A stretch of 64,000 nt of DNA, taken from the NCBI GenBank assembly GCA_964016885.1, contig OZ024747.1, positions 60,300,837 through 60,364,836 on the forward strand. Direction: 5' to 3'. Numbering within the stretch: the stretch's first letter is position 1; every line of letters begins with the position of its first letter. Shown here one piece after another: positions 52,678 through 62,764 of this stretch. The position numbers and the translations under genes are program-made. Under the pieces are notes generated by a model. The model was not told where the DNA came from, searched no databases, and was given only the letters and a program-made list of their open reading frames with translations. The DNA is from Eledone cirrhosa (taxonomy: Eukaryota; Mollusca; Cephalopoda; Octopoda; Eledonidae).

Positions 52678-53057
52678 CAGCATTTCTCAACCTTTTTACC
52701 CTTGAAATAGGTTTAATGTCTCAGAGAACCCCTGTATAGACAAAACAGACTTAAAAAAAAAACCCATAACATTTGTCCATCACAGTTATAAATATATATA
52801 TATATAATACATATAGTTATTGTTTTTGGTTTTTTGTTTGTCTGTGTGTGTATTTTACCAGCCGTGTAGTGATGGGTAATGACCTAGTTTTAAATAATAT
52901 AAGAGGTTGAAACTTTTATTATAATAACCAAGAATTTTCCAACAATATGCTGTATGTGTATAGTAAAATTACGAATTTTAACACTGTTTCTTGTGAAATG
53001 CCTAATGACCTCATTTGGAACCCTAGGATTCTAGGGAACACCAGTTTAGAAAAGCTA
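52678..53057 (+). mobile_element. hAT-like MITE Y
   Basis: 380 bp. It starts CAGCATTTCTCAACCTTTTT and ends 'gggaacaccagtttagaaaagcta', the CAGnGnTTCTCAACC style of hAT/Charlie elements. GTCTAGAG flanks it on both sides (52670-52677 shared with MITE X, and 53058-53065). A (TA)n run lies inside (52791-52806). Confidence 0.8.
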
Positions 53058-53134
53058 GTCTAGAGTAAAAGACAGTGCCCATAGCATTTATGGGCCCTCC
53101 AAGACCAGAGAGATTGATGCTATTGATGTTCTGC

Positions 53135-53363
53135 TTAACCCTTTAGAATTTACATTACTCTATATTTACTATTATATTTTCATAGTAAAGGCTTTACCTC
53201 ACATAATTATCTCACATAATATCAAATCTATGAGATTTTAATCTTATTTATTTAGAGAAAAATACCTTAACATAAGTATGAACAGTTGGTTACATCTGGT
53301 TTGAATAGAAAAATGTAAGAGAATTATGGCTGGATATGGGTGGTTTAAATGCTAAAGGGTTAA
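53135..53363 (+). mobile_element. TTAA MITE family T1, complete
   Basis: TTAACCCTTTAGAATTTACA to TTTAAATGCTAAAGGGTTAA, 229 bp, TTAA on both sides. Confidence 0.85.
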
Positions 53364-53950
53364 ACTGTTGCAGGTTGATACTTGTAGGAAAATCTAACAA
53401 ACAGGTTCCATTCCTAATTTATGCTAGTGTTCTCAACAGAAGAAATAGTTCCTAACTGTTCAAATATTGGTTTAACCGAAAATAAATGTCCGGATTGTAA
53501 ACATTATTCCCAACCATTGTAGTCTGGAGAAATGCCTGTTAAACAAAAGTGTTTGTTAACAAGAGAAAATTAATATTTGATAAGAATGGAGGAATCTAAC
53601 TTTGATAAGTCAGCTTAATCAGTTTGTAATGATGGCTGGTGAGGAAAAGGACTAATGAGCTTGTGCTAAATTGATGATCATGGAAGACATTGTGTTATCT
53701 TAATGAAGATATAATGCAGTTAAGGTTAACTAGATGAAATGTCTGAAAAGCTAATCATATTTACAGACAAATTTCACTGTTTCTTGTATTGAATTGAAGA
53801 CAACACTGACTTCTCTTTAGTGACAAACAACAATAAGACTTCAATTGTTCAATGAAAATACAGTAATTATCATGTTTATCACTAAATCTGTCGCACGTCT
53901 GTAGATGATAGCTTTGTTAATTGTACTGACTATAAGTCACAGGACTCTCT
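53364..53950. other. Non-coding DNA, nothing recognised
   Basis: No recognised element. Confidence 0.4.
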
Positions 53951-53960
53951 CTTTCTAGAG

Positions 53961-55025
53961 CAGTGTTTTTCAAAATGGGGCATGGAACTTCAGAATGGAT
54001 CCTATATACTATGCTATACTATATGCTATACTATCTATATGCTATGTTGTATACTATATGCTATGCTATGTACTATATGCTATGTTATATGTTATGCTAT
54101 ATGCTATGCTATGCTATGCTATATGCTATGCTATATGCTATGCTATATGCTATGCTATATGCTATGCTATATGCTATGCTATATGCTATGCTATATGCTA
54201 TGCTATATGCTATGCTATATGCTATGCTATATGCTATGCTATGCTATATGCTATGCTATATGCTATGCTATATGCTATGTTATGCTATATGTTATGTTAT
54301 GCTATATGCTATGCTATATGCTGTGCTATGTGCTATGCTATATGCTATGTGCTATGATACATGCTATGCTATATCCTATGCTATATCCTATATACTATAT
54401 GCTATGCCATGTGCTATGCTATATGCTATGCTATATGCTATGCTATATGCTATGCTATATGCTATGCTATATGCTATGCTATATGCTATGCTATATGCTA
54501 TGCTATATGCTATGCTATATGCTATGCTATATGCTATGCTATATGCTATGCTATATGCTATGCTATATGCTATGCTATATGCTATGCTATATGCTATGCT
54601 ATATGCTATGCTATATGCTATGCTATATGCTATGCTATATGCTATGCTATATGCTATGCTATATGCTATGCTATATGCTATGCTATATGCTATGCTATAT
54701 GCTATGCTATATGCTATGTTATGCTATATGTTATGTTATGCTATATGCTATGCTATATGCTGTGCTATGTGCTATGCTATATGCTATGTGCTATGATACA
54801 TGCTATGCTATATCCTATGCTATATCCTATATACTATATGCTATGCCATGTGCTATGCTATATGCTATACTATATGCTATGCTATGTGCTATGCTATATG
54901 CTATATTCTATATACTATGCTATATGCTATGCTATGTTATTTAATTTGTCTGATCACAGGTGGGGTGCACATTTTCTTTGAAAATGAAAGTGAGGCCTGA
55001 GACAAAAAAAGGTTGAGAAACATTG
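53961..55025. mobile_element. hAT-like MITE Y' hosting a ~940-bp minisatellite
   Basis: Termini CAGTGTTTTTCAAAATGGGG and GGTTGAGAAACATTG are inverted repeats of the hAT type. TTCTAGAG (53953-53960) and CTCTAGAA (55026-55033) flank it and share the palindromic TCTAGA core. The native interior is only about 40 bp at the left and 85 bp at the right ('gtctgatcacaggtggggtgcac'). The rest is the 12-bp array. Confidence 0.75.
54002..54943. repeat. 12-bp minisatellite (GCTATGCTATAT)n with a 439-bp higher-order duplication
   Basis: About 75 units of GCTATGCTATAT. A block of variants ('gctatgttatgctatatgtt', 'gctgtgctatgtgc', 'gatacatgc', 'atatcctatgc', 'atgccatgtgc') occurs at about 54273-54420 and again at 54712-54860, 439 bp apart, which is not a multiple of 12. 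The long frames (up to 320 aa of Cys-Tyr-Ala-Ile or Met-Leu-Cys-Tyr) are repeat translations. Confidence 0.95.
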
Positions 55026-55033
55026 CTCTAGAA

Positions 55034-55172
55034 GTAGGGGCCACAAGAAATATGGCTCATCATAAGGTGGGTTGCACTAAAATAAAGTCAAGATAGTTTT
55101 GAAATTAGACATGCCATTCAGAAACCCAAATGGGCTGCACATGGCTCATGGGCCGCAGTTTGTGCATGGCTG
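55034..55172 (-). mobile_element. hAT-like MITE X', reversed relative to 52524
   Basis: Reading the minus strand: CAGCCATGCACAAACTGC, 'tttctgaatggcatgtctaattt', 'ccaccttatgatgagccatat'. CTCTAGAA lies at both edges (55026-55033 and 55173-55180). Confidence 0.8.
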
Positions 55173-55376
55173 CTCTAGAATTTACACACATGAATTTACT
55201 ATCATTGAATGAGGAAGTTATCTCTAAAACTTGATGTCAAACCAATAATGGAAATGGATTTTAGGAACTAGGGTACATTAAGGTCAATGAGGCTGAAGGT
55301 GGGAAAAACAGAGTTAGAAACTATAAGCTTCTCCCACATGAGAAACTGAAAAGTAGAGGACTTCTAATCGAGATAT

Positions 55377-55545
55377 AAGGCCAGCACAAAAGTAAGTTGA
55401 TTAAATTGAACCCAGTATTTCACTGGTACTTTATTTGATTGCCTCCAAGAAGCAAAGTTGACTTCAGCAGTATTTAAACTCTGAATGTAAAAATCTGGAA
55501 CAAATACTGTTAAGAATTTCTCCAATGCGCTTATTTGTCTGCCTA
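55377..55545 (-). mobile_element. SINE family I, old antisense copy
   Basis: 'aaggccagcacaaaagtaagttgattaaattgaacccag', 'cactggtactttatttgattgcctcc', 'agcaaagttgacttcagcagtatttaaactctg'. Heavily mutated. Confidence 0.65.
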
Positions 55546-55599
55546 GCCAGGAGCACAAGTAACTAATGAGATCTGTTGGCTTGCAGAAATATATATATA

Positions 55600-56900
55600 T
55601 ATGAAAAACGTAAAATGAGAAAATTATAGTAATTAGCTTACTTACTTAAATTTCACTCCAACTAATTAGTTTCTGAAAGGGAATATATATGGAGATCATG
55701 GAGAAACCTTTTCGTCATCAGGAAGTCATTCTCAGCTAAGATACCTGGCGATTACGTTTTTCATATAATTGTTCTGCATCCCCTTGCATTGAACCACAAA
55801 GTTACTAAGACAAAACCTATATATTTGCTTGCATAGGTATACATCTGTATATATATGTTGGTAGATATACTAATTCTTTATATATATATATAAAAGGTGG
55901 TATTAATGATGTTAAGACTAAATAAATAGTTTCAAGAATCAGAGACAGAGCTTATTCTGTTTTATCTCTTACTGCATGATACACACACTGATAAGAAAAT
56001 TGTTAAAAAGAAAAACTAAATTCTGGAAAACTGACAGTAAAACGTAGGTGAGGATAGTGGAGATAGATTTTAAAACATTGAAGAAAAATATTCCAATGTT
56101 CTGGAATCTCGGTCTCTGAATAAATAATGTTATTGTAAAGTGTCAATATTTAGAAAGTTGTTTGATGAGGGAAATATTGAACATATTCAGTATTGATTGG
56201 CAGTGTGGAGTTCTAACTTTCAGCTGTTGAATAACCCAATTCTAACAGAAGCACAGAATGGTTTCAATTGGTGTCTAGACACAAGCAATTTGCTAAATCA
56301 GATAAAAAAAGAAAATAATCAAAAACATAAACAAAACCCAACACAAAACAAAACAATGAATAAAAGATGATAGAAACGAAACATTACAACAACAAGAGAT
56401 GCCCCAGTCCATCTCTCATCTATCCTCCATCCTTTTCAAAACAAAGTCTATTGATTATATTGTAAACTGTTGATCAGTTACGCAAGCTTCATATGTAAAG
56501 ATTGTGTAATTATTACACGGCTACAGAATAACTTGTTCAACAAAGGGTATTGCCTATATCTATATATGTGTGTGCATGCTGTGTGTTTCATGTTTACTTC
56601 TATAGCAATAATTACATGTTATACATAGTTCTAATAATCCATTTTTAATCATACATACATACATCATAGATTGATTACTTGAATTTAAGCTAACTTCAGC
56701 TGTAATGACAATTGATGTAAAACAAACATGATGTATTTCAGTTGATGTTTAAATTATTTATTAAAAACTTTTGTATTTTCATTTCCTAGGCAGGAACTGT
56801 CTCCCTCAGCCATTGTATAGCATCAACCCTGAATTAACCATTAATCAAAATAAGCATGCACTTATGGCTTCAAATAAAGAAGGGCTTCATAGATTTTTTT
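55600..56900. other. Non-coding DNA, nothing firm
   Basis: Contains a reversed 'cttcctgatgacgaaaaggtttctcc' motif at about 55700-55735 within a segment bounded by 'aaaaacgtaa' phrases (55600 and 55757), and (TA)n at 55593-55604 and 55877-55892. No gene recognised. Confidence 0.4.
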
Positions 56901-56905
56901 TTTTC

Positions 56906-57005
56906 CAGTGCTGGATTTACAATGGACCATGCTGCAGTGCTGCGTCTGAACAAGGGACCATAAAAACGTGGTCCCCACATTCTTTTTAATGCTTAATCTG
57001 GCTCC
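56906..57005 (+). mobile_element. Possible short hAT-like MITE remnant
   Basis: 'ccagtgctggatttacaatgg' at the left and 'gcttaatctggctcc' at the right resemble eroded CAGNGCTGGATTTA termini. Only ~100 bp, without a TSD. Tentative. Confidence 0.3.
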
Positions 57006-57081
57006 ATATACCATTTATATTTGTAGAAAAATCATATTTTTTTTACTAAAAGGCAGAAAGCTGCATGTTATTTGTATATCA

Positions 57082-57267
57082 TTAGTGGTGAATTGGCAGT
57101 ATCGGTAGAGGGTTGGACGCCATGCTTTCTAGCATAGTTACGTCCCTTTACAGTATGAGTTCAAATCCCGCCGAGGTTAACTTTGCCTTTCATCCTTATG
57201 GGGTCGATAAAATAAAGTACCAGTAATGTACTGGGTAATTGCTGGCCTTGTGCCTAAAGTAGAAACA
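57082..57267 (+). mobile_element. SINE family I with perfect 15-bp TSD
   Basis: 'ttagtggtgaattggcagtatcgg', box B-like GAGTTCAAATCCCGCCGAGG, tail 'aaagtagaaaca'. The 15-mer GTTATTTGTATATCA occurs on both sides (57067-57081 and 57268-57282), the mark of target-primed insertion. Confidence 0.95.
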
Positions 57268-57305
57268 GTTATTTGTATATCAATACTTTCTCTAGGTTTC
57301 AGATA

Positions 57306-57518
57306 TTAACCCTTTAGCATTTACATTACTCTATATATACTATTTTATTTTCACAGTAAACACTTTATCTCACATAATATCGAATCTATGAGATTTTGAT
57401 ATTATTTATTTTGAGAACAATACCTTAACATCAGTATCAGCAGCTGGTTATAGCTGTTTTGAACAGAAAGAGGTGAGAGAATTCTGGCCAGATACAGTCA
57501 GTTTAAATGCTGAATGGC
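57306..57518 (+). mobile_element. TTAA MITE family T1, right end eroded
   Basis: TTAACCCTTTAGCATTTACA at the left. The right end 'gtttaaatgctgaatggc' has lost the AAAGGGTTAA terminus. Confidence 0.8.
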
Positions 57519-57519
57519 A

Positions 57520-58060
57520 CCAAAATATTCTAAACACGAAGAGGATACAACATATATACAAGTAAATACTGTTTGTATTTACCTCAAGCCTATGGTAATT
57601 TCATGTGGTAGCTTGGCTCTATGATAATTTAGTTAAGAGATGTATTGTATTTGACATAGATGCTGTTAAACCTATTTGGTATTATCACATTGTTCCTTTC
57701 ATTGGTATTGAAAGGTTTCATTAGAGAAAGTGTTTACTCTGTTGACATAAATGGAAGAACAGAAATAAGATAAAGACAATTTATTTTTCATTTTAGTGAA
57801 GGGTGGGGAGAACAGCACCTATGACTTTTTGTTTTCAGGGCCTCCAAGACTGGTGAAACAAAGTGAGAAAGAGATATTCAAACCAGTAACCAGTTCTAAA
57901 TACTTGCAGTAGAGTAAACTCTGCCCAAAACACCCAAAGTTCAGGTGGTGGTGTTAAACTGGCTGACATATTAATTCTAACACCCCAAAACTGAGATAGT
58001 ATAAAGCCAGAAACAATAGCACCACAATACATTTTGTTTGAGATGCTAACAATTGCACCA
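57520..58060. other. Non-coding DNA, nothing recognised
   Basis: No recognised element. Confidence 0.4.
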
Positions 58061-58065
58061 ATCCA

Positions 58066-58215
58066 CCAGCCAGGATTGGCAGCACTTTATTTTATTGACC
58101 CTGAAAGGCAAAGTTAACCTCAGTGAGATTTGAACACAGTGTGTAGAAACCTGGAATAAATACTACAAGTCATTTTGTATTTCACCCTAACAACTCTGCC
58201 AATTCAATGCCTGAG
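58066..58215 (-). mobile_element. SINE family I, old antisense copy
   Basis: 'gcactttattttattgaccctgaaaggcaaagttaacctcagtgagatttgaacac' and 'accctaacaactctgccaattcaatgcc'. The middle is rearranged. Confidence 0.65.
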
Positions 58216-58850
58216 ACAAGAATAAAATTATATGACTGTCTATGAATGAAAATACAATATTTCTGCTGTTTAGAAATAGAAGCTACTACTGCTACTGCTG
58301 CTGCTACAAGCTGACATCTTTATTGTTTCTTTATGTTATTTTTTACCATTCTGGATTTTTATTTTATTTTTATTTTCTTGTTTAATGTTTGTGAAGGGAA
58401 ATATTTAATTAAAAAGAAATATTGCTCGGGAGCAAAATGTTATCTGAAGCATATTTTCAGCGTTGAGAAGATTTTTGAGTAATTCTCTGGCTTAACATTT
58501 GCAATAACATGGTGTCTACACACCACAATAACACAATTCAACTAATTCAGAATTATGTTTTTCAAAAGCTAAACTACTTCATTCTCAATTTTATTAAATT
58601 TCCTGGCTTTTAAAATTTATAGTACAAATTTTCTAATGTGTTTAGCAAACAGTATACATTTAGTGGAATGTACTAAGGCTGTGTATTTCTGGCAAAGTAT
58701 CACTTAGCATAAAGACTGTATGCCAAAACAGAGACAGTCTCTGCCAAAATATTTGTAACTTGCTTATTCTTGCATTACTGTTTGTTAATTTCAATTCACT
58801 TGATATTACAATAGTAGTTTTTACTGGAAAAGATTTATTGATTCACTTTC
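58216..58850. other. AT-rich non-coding DNA, nothing recognised
   Basis: A short (TACTGC)n run (58283-58303) is the only structure. Confidence 0.45.
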
Positions 58851-58852
58851 AT

Positions 58853-59490
58853 TGAATTGTTGTGTAGTGTGGAATCCATGCATTCTTTACTGATTGTTGT
58901 GTGGTGTGGAATTATACACTATTGTATGGAACTGTTGTGTGGTGTGGAATATACACTATTGTATGGAACTGTTGTGTGGTGTGGAATTATACACTATTGT
59001 GTGGAACTGTTGTGTGGTGTGGAATATACACTATTGTGTGGTGTGGAATATACACTTTTGTATGGAACTGTTGTGTGGTGTGGAATATACACTATTGTAT
59101 GGAACTGTTGTGTGGTGTGGAATATACACTATTGTATGGAACTGTTGTGTGGTGTGGAATATACACTATTGTATGGAACTGTTGTGTGGTGTGGAATATA
59201 CACTATTGTATGGAACTGTTGTGTGGTGTGGAATATACACTTTTGTATGGAACTGTTGTGTGGTGTGGAATATACACTATTGTATGGAACTGTTGTGTGG
59301 TGTGGAATATACACTATTGTATGGAACTGTTGTGTGGTGTGGAATATACACTATTGTATGGAACTGTTGTGTGGTGTGGAATATACACTATTGTATGGAA
59401 CTGTTGTGTGGTGTGGAATATACACTATTGTATGGAACTGTTGTGTGGTGTGGAATATACACTTTCTCTACTGATTGTTGTGTGGTGTGG
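58853..59490. repeat. 37-bp minisatellite (GTTGTGTGGTGTGGAATATA...)
   Basis: About 16 units of 'ctgttgtgtggtgtggaata' plus 'tacactattgtatggaa'. Because 37 is not a multiple of 3, all three plus frames stay open with the same rotating peptide (CGVEYTLLYGTVVW and so on). This is not a gene. A few units are shortened (58993-59045). Confidence 0.95.
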
Positions 59491-59524
59491 AAGAGAACAC
59501 ATAGTTGCTGTATTGATCACATAA

Positions 59525-59675
59525 AGTACATAATATTGTATACAATATGGTATACAATATGATATATAATATGGTATATAATATGGTATATAATATTGTA
59601 TATAATATGGTATATAATATTGTATATAATATGGTATATAATATGGTATATAATATTGTATATAATATACACTTG
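59525..59675. repeat. (ATATGGTATATA)n AT-rich array
   Basis: A ~12-24 bp unit AATATGGTATAT/AATATTGTATAT repeated about ten times. Confidence 0.9.
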
Positions 59676-59714
59676 CTTCGCTGATAATACAATCATTGTA
59701 TGGTAGAGAACACA

Positions 59715-60362
59715 CACTTCTCATATTGATAACACACACACGTTATATTGATAACACATGGCATATTGATAACACACACACATTGATAACACACACATGC
59801 CATATTGATAACACACACGTCATATTGATAACACACACACGACATATTGATAACACACACACACACGCCATATTGATAACACACACATGCCATATTGATA
59901 ACACACACATGCCATATTTATAACACACGTCATATTGATAACACACACATGCCATATTGATAACACACACACATTGATAACACACACACATTGATAACAC
60001 ACACATGCCATATTGATAACACACACACGTCATATTGATAACACACACATGCCATATTGATAACACACACATGCCATATTGATAACACACGTCATATTGA
60101 TAACACACACGCCATATTGATAACACACACATGCCATATTGATAACACACACGCGTCATATTGATAACACACACATGCCATATTGATAACACACACATGC
60201 CATATTGATAACACACACACGCCATATTGATAACACACAGACGTCATATTGATAACACACACACGTCATATTGATAACACACACACGTCATATTGATAAC
60301 ACACACACGCCATATTGATAACACACGCATGTCATATTAATAACACACACATGCCATATTGC
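59715..60362. repeat. ~21-bp minisatellite (CATATTGATAACACACACATGC)
   Basis: About 30 units of 20-24 bp with variable CA length and GCCATATT/GTCATATT variants. Follows the 37-bp and AT arrays with little unique DNA between. Confidence 0.95.
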
Positions 60363-60364
60363 AT

Positions 60365-61225
60365 GTATGTGGGAGAGAGAGAGTCTTTTTCTTTGCTGTA
60401 ATAGATTGAATATTGATCTCATTGCCAATTGTTTCATTTGCTGTTAATGTTTTCAGAGATATTTCACTCTCAGACATTGGCAGATTAAAGAATTTCACTA
60501 AAAATATTTGATTTGTCTCTCTTTTCCCTTGCCAAATAAAGAAACATTATTTGTATTTCACATGAAACTCTTGGCATTCCTTTCCCACGCATATGTAGTT
60601 TACTAATGCTATTGAAGATGTTTTACTATAACTTCTTCATATCTTCTGCTGATGATGATGTTAAAGGAAGCAGAACAATGAGGTATATGTGAAAAGTGAT
60701 CAAACCAACTGGAACACTGATCTTCAGAATTAACAGTGATCCAACAATGACAACAATAAATACCTCTACCCAACATTTTCATGAAATTTCTATAAACAAA
60801 CTCTATGACATGCAGAGAGTGAAGTTCTGCCATTAAGTAAGTTTTATGAAATGTGGGTGAGAGCTGCATGATTGACGAGAATTAATGAGGCTGAATTGAC
60901 TTAATCTGAGTATACTTTCCTCAGCAGTGGAGACTTCTGGTGTCCATGGCTCTAGGACCACCTCCCTACTCACCACAATCAGCACGGAGTTGGCTAACCG
61001 TAGGTGTGAACCTCGCGAGCTGGAATGGCTCTGCCAATGTGTCTCCCTCACCATCCTCCGTGGAAATACCATCTCTATTCTCTCAGCCACAGGGCAGCCA
61101 GCATGTTGCCCCCCCCCCCATTTGCTTATAATAGTGAGAGATGGGAAGAGCAAGAGAGACGGAGGCAACTAGAGTCTCTATTGCTTTAACTGCTGCTGTA
61201 GATATATAGTTTCAATCTCTTCATC
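60365..61225. other. Unassigned DNA with a GC-richer core
   Basis: 60920-61130 is GC-richer ('gaacctcgcgagctggaatggctc', 'ccatggctctaggaccacc') with frames on both strands (minus 111 aa at 60833-61168, plus 81 aa at 60927-61172). I recognise no domain, splice context or repeat family. It could be a gene fragment or an unknown element. Confidence 0.3.
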
Positions 61226-61226
61226 C

Positions 61227-61668
61227 TTAACCCTTGAGCATTTAAACCGGCCATATCCAGCCAGAATTCTCTCACCTCTTTCTGTTCAAACCAGCCCTAA
61301 CTGACCTCTCATACTTGCATTGAGGTATTGTTCTCAAAATAAATAACATCAAAATCTTGTAGATTCAATATTATGTGAGATATTATGTGAGGTAAAGCCT
61401 TTACTATGAAAATACAATAGTAAATAATAGTATATATAGAATAATGTAAATACTTGTTTCTACTTTAGGCACAAGGCCAGCAATTACCCAGTGCATTACT
61501 GGTACTTTATTTTATCGACCCCGTAAGGATGAAAGGCAAAGTTAACCTCGGCGGGATTTGAACTCAGATCGTAAAGGGACGTAACTATGCTTGAAAGCAT
61601 GGCGTCCGACCCTCTACCGATACTGCCAATCCACCGCCCTTAGAATAATGTAAATACTAAAGGATTAA
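61227..61668 (-). mobile_element. TTAA MITE family T1, antisense, split by a SINE
   Basis: TTAACCCTTGAGCATTTAAA at the left and TAAATACTAAAGGATTAA at the right, TTAA on both sides. Removing the SINE and one TSD leaves about 238 bp. Confidence 0.88.
61455..61640 (-). mobile_element. SINE family I, antisense, with perfect 18-bp TSD
   Basis: Complete from 'tgtttctactttaggcac' to 'gccaatccaccgccct'. The 18-mer TAGAATAATGTAAATACT flanks it (61437-61454 and 61641-61658). The head-to-tail sequence matches the best copies, so this insertion is young relative to the MITE it entered. Confidence 0.96.
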
Positions 61669-61845
61669 ACACCTCGTATTCCTGCATGTGATATGATTCA
61701 CTATGTTGTTTACTTTTCTCAGCAGGATGAAAGAAACTGGGAGAGCGCACTTTCAATGCCCCTGAGACAACAGTAATCTGGGGTTTTGTTGGGGGTTTCT
61801 CCCTAAAATTACCCTAAAGACCTCCACTATTGGGGAACTGGTTAT

Positions 61846-62335
61846 TGTTGACATTTATTATTGGCTTATATTGTTATGTAAATTTATTATAATTTCTATT
61901 ATTGTTATTTCTATGTTTTCTCGCTGGTGATGTCTCTATAGTGACCTACATTCCGCGGGCTCACATACATTCTCTATGCGTGATTTGGCTCAGTTCAGCC
62001 AATCAGCGCCAGTAGAAGAGGATGTATCCCTACGCGCCCTGAGGAAGAAATTCCCCGCGAAGATTTGAAGAATCTCTCTCTTGTACCGGAAACTTCAAGC
62101 CAGCAACACGCATAATGTAACGGTGAGATCTTGCACCCTAGCCTCGCCGGCTTAATGGCGCAATGGCACATTCCCTTTTGTAACCTCTTTTTATCTGTAA
62201 CTTCAACCATATAAGTTAACAAACATTGTTTGTGCCACATCAAAAATAAACATACATTTCATCTCTAATTACTGCTGTTGAAATCATTATTATGTTACTC
62301 GTGTCTCAATAACATCTATAATCCATGCTGCTGGA
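61846..62335 (+). mobile_element. Possible LTR of a Ty3/gypsy-like element
   Basis: Begins TGTTGACATTTATTATTGGC. GC-richer U3-like DNA follows ('gttcagccaatcagcgccag', a CCAAT-type box), then a TATA-like 'ccatataagtta' (62208) and AATAAA (62246). At about 62334 comes 'aattggcgacctgacgaaagg'. TTGGCGAC just after an LTR is typical of the primer-binding/leader region of many gypsy elements. No coding part and no second LTR are visible. Boundaries are estimates. Confidence 0.4.
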
Positions 62336-62762
62336 ATTGGCGACCTGACGAAAGGAATATTGTAAATAGATCGAGGGACCTTCCCTCACGTCTATGTCAA
62401 CAAGATAATCCAACGAACATACTATCACTTACCACACTGGCAACTAACGACCATCAAGAATCCATACTGCTAAATCTCCTTTCCTTTACTTGATACAAAC
62501 CCTCATTCAGTGTTGTATTGACCTCAATGACTTGAGCTCCTGTAATCAGCAAACTCCATCATAAAGATCATGCTACTGCCTTCTGTTGGCTGGGAAAGAC
62601 GGGCAGTTTTTGTCTACAAGGTGGCCATGGTGAAAAAGGTTGTGTAGTGTGGTCACATTTGGAAAGGTTGAAGACTAGTATATTTGTGTTTGGCAAAGCC
62701 CTGATTAACTTTTTCAGGTTTCATTTGAAGAGGAAAATCAGGGTCGAGAGAAAAGTGTTATC
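62336..62762. other. Unassigned DNA after the putative LTR
   Basis: Could be retroelement leader at its left ('cgagggaccttccctcacg'). Otherwise nothing recognised. Confidence 0.35.
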
Positions 62763-62764
62763 TT

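Noticed and set aside
53963..54981. Several 120-320 aa open frames rich in Cys, Tyr, Met, Ala and Leu
   Set aside because: They are translations of a 12-bp tandem repeat without stops, open in more than one frame with the same four-residue period. No start context or domain.
58857..59562. Three overlapping ~205-222 aa frames
   Set aside because: A 37-bp repeat rotates through all three frames, giving the same peptide in each.
60833..61172. Frames of 111 aa (minus) and 81 aa (plus) in a GC-richer island, considered as an exon
   Set aside because: The two strands are equally open, and no recognised domain or convincing splice sites were found. Left as unassigned DNA.
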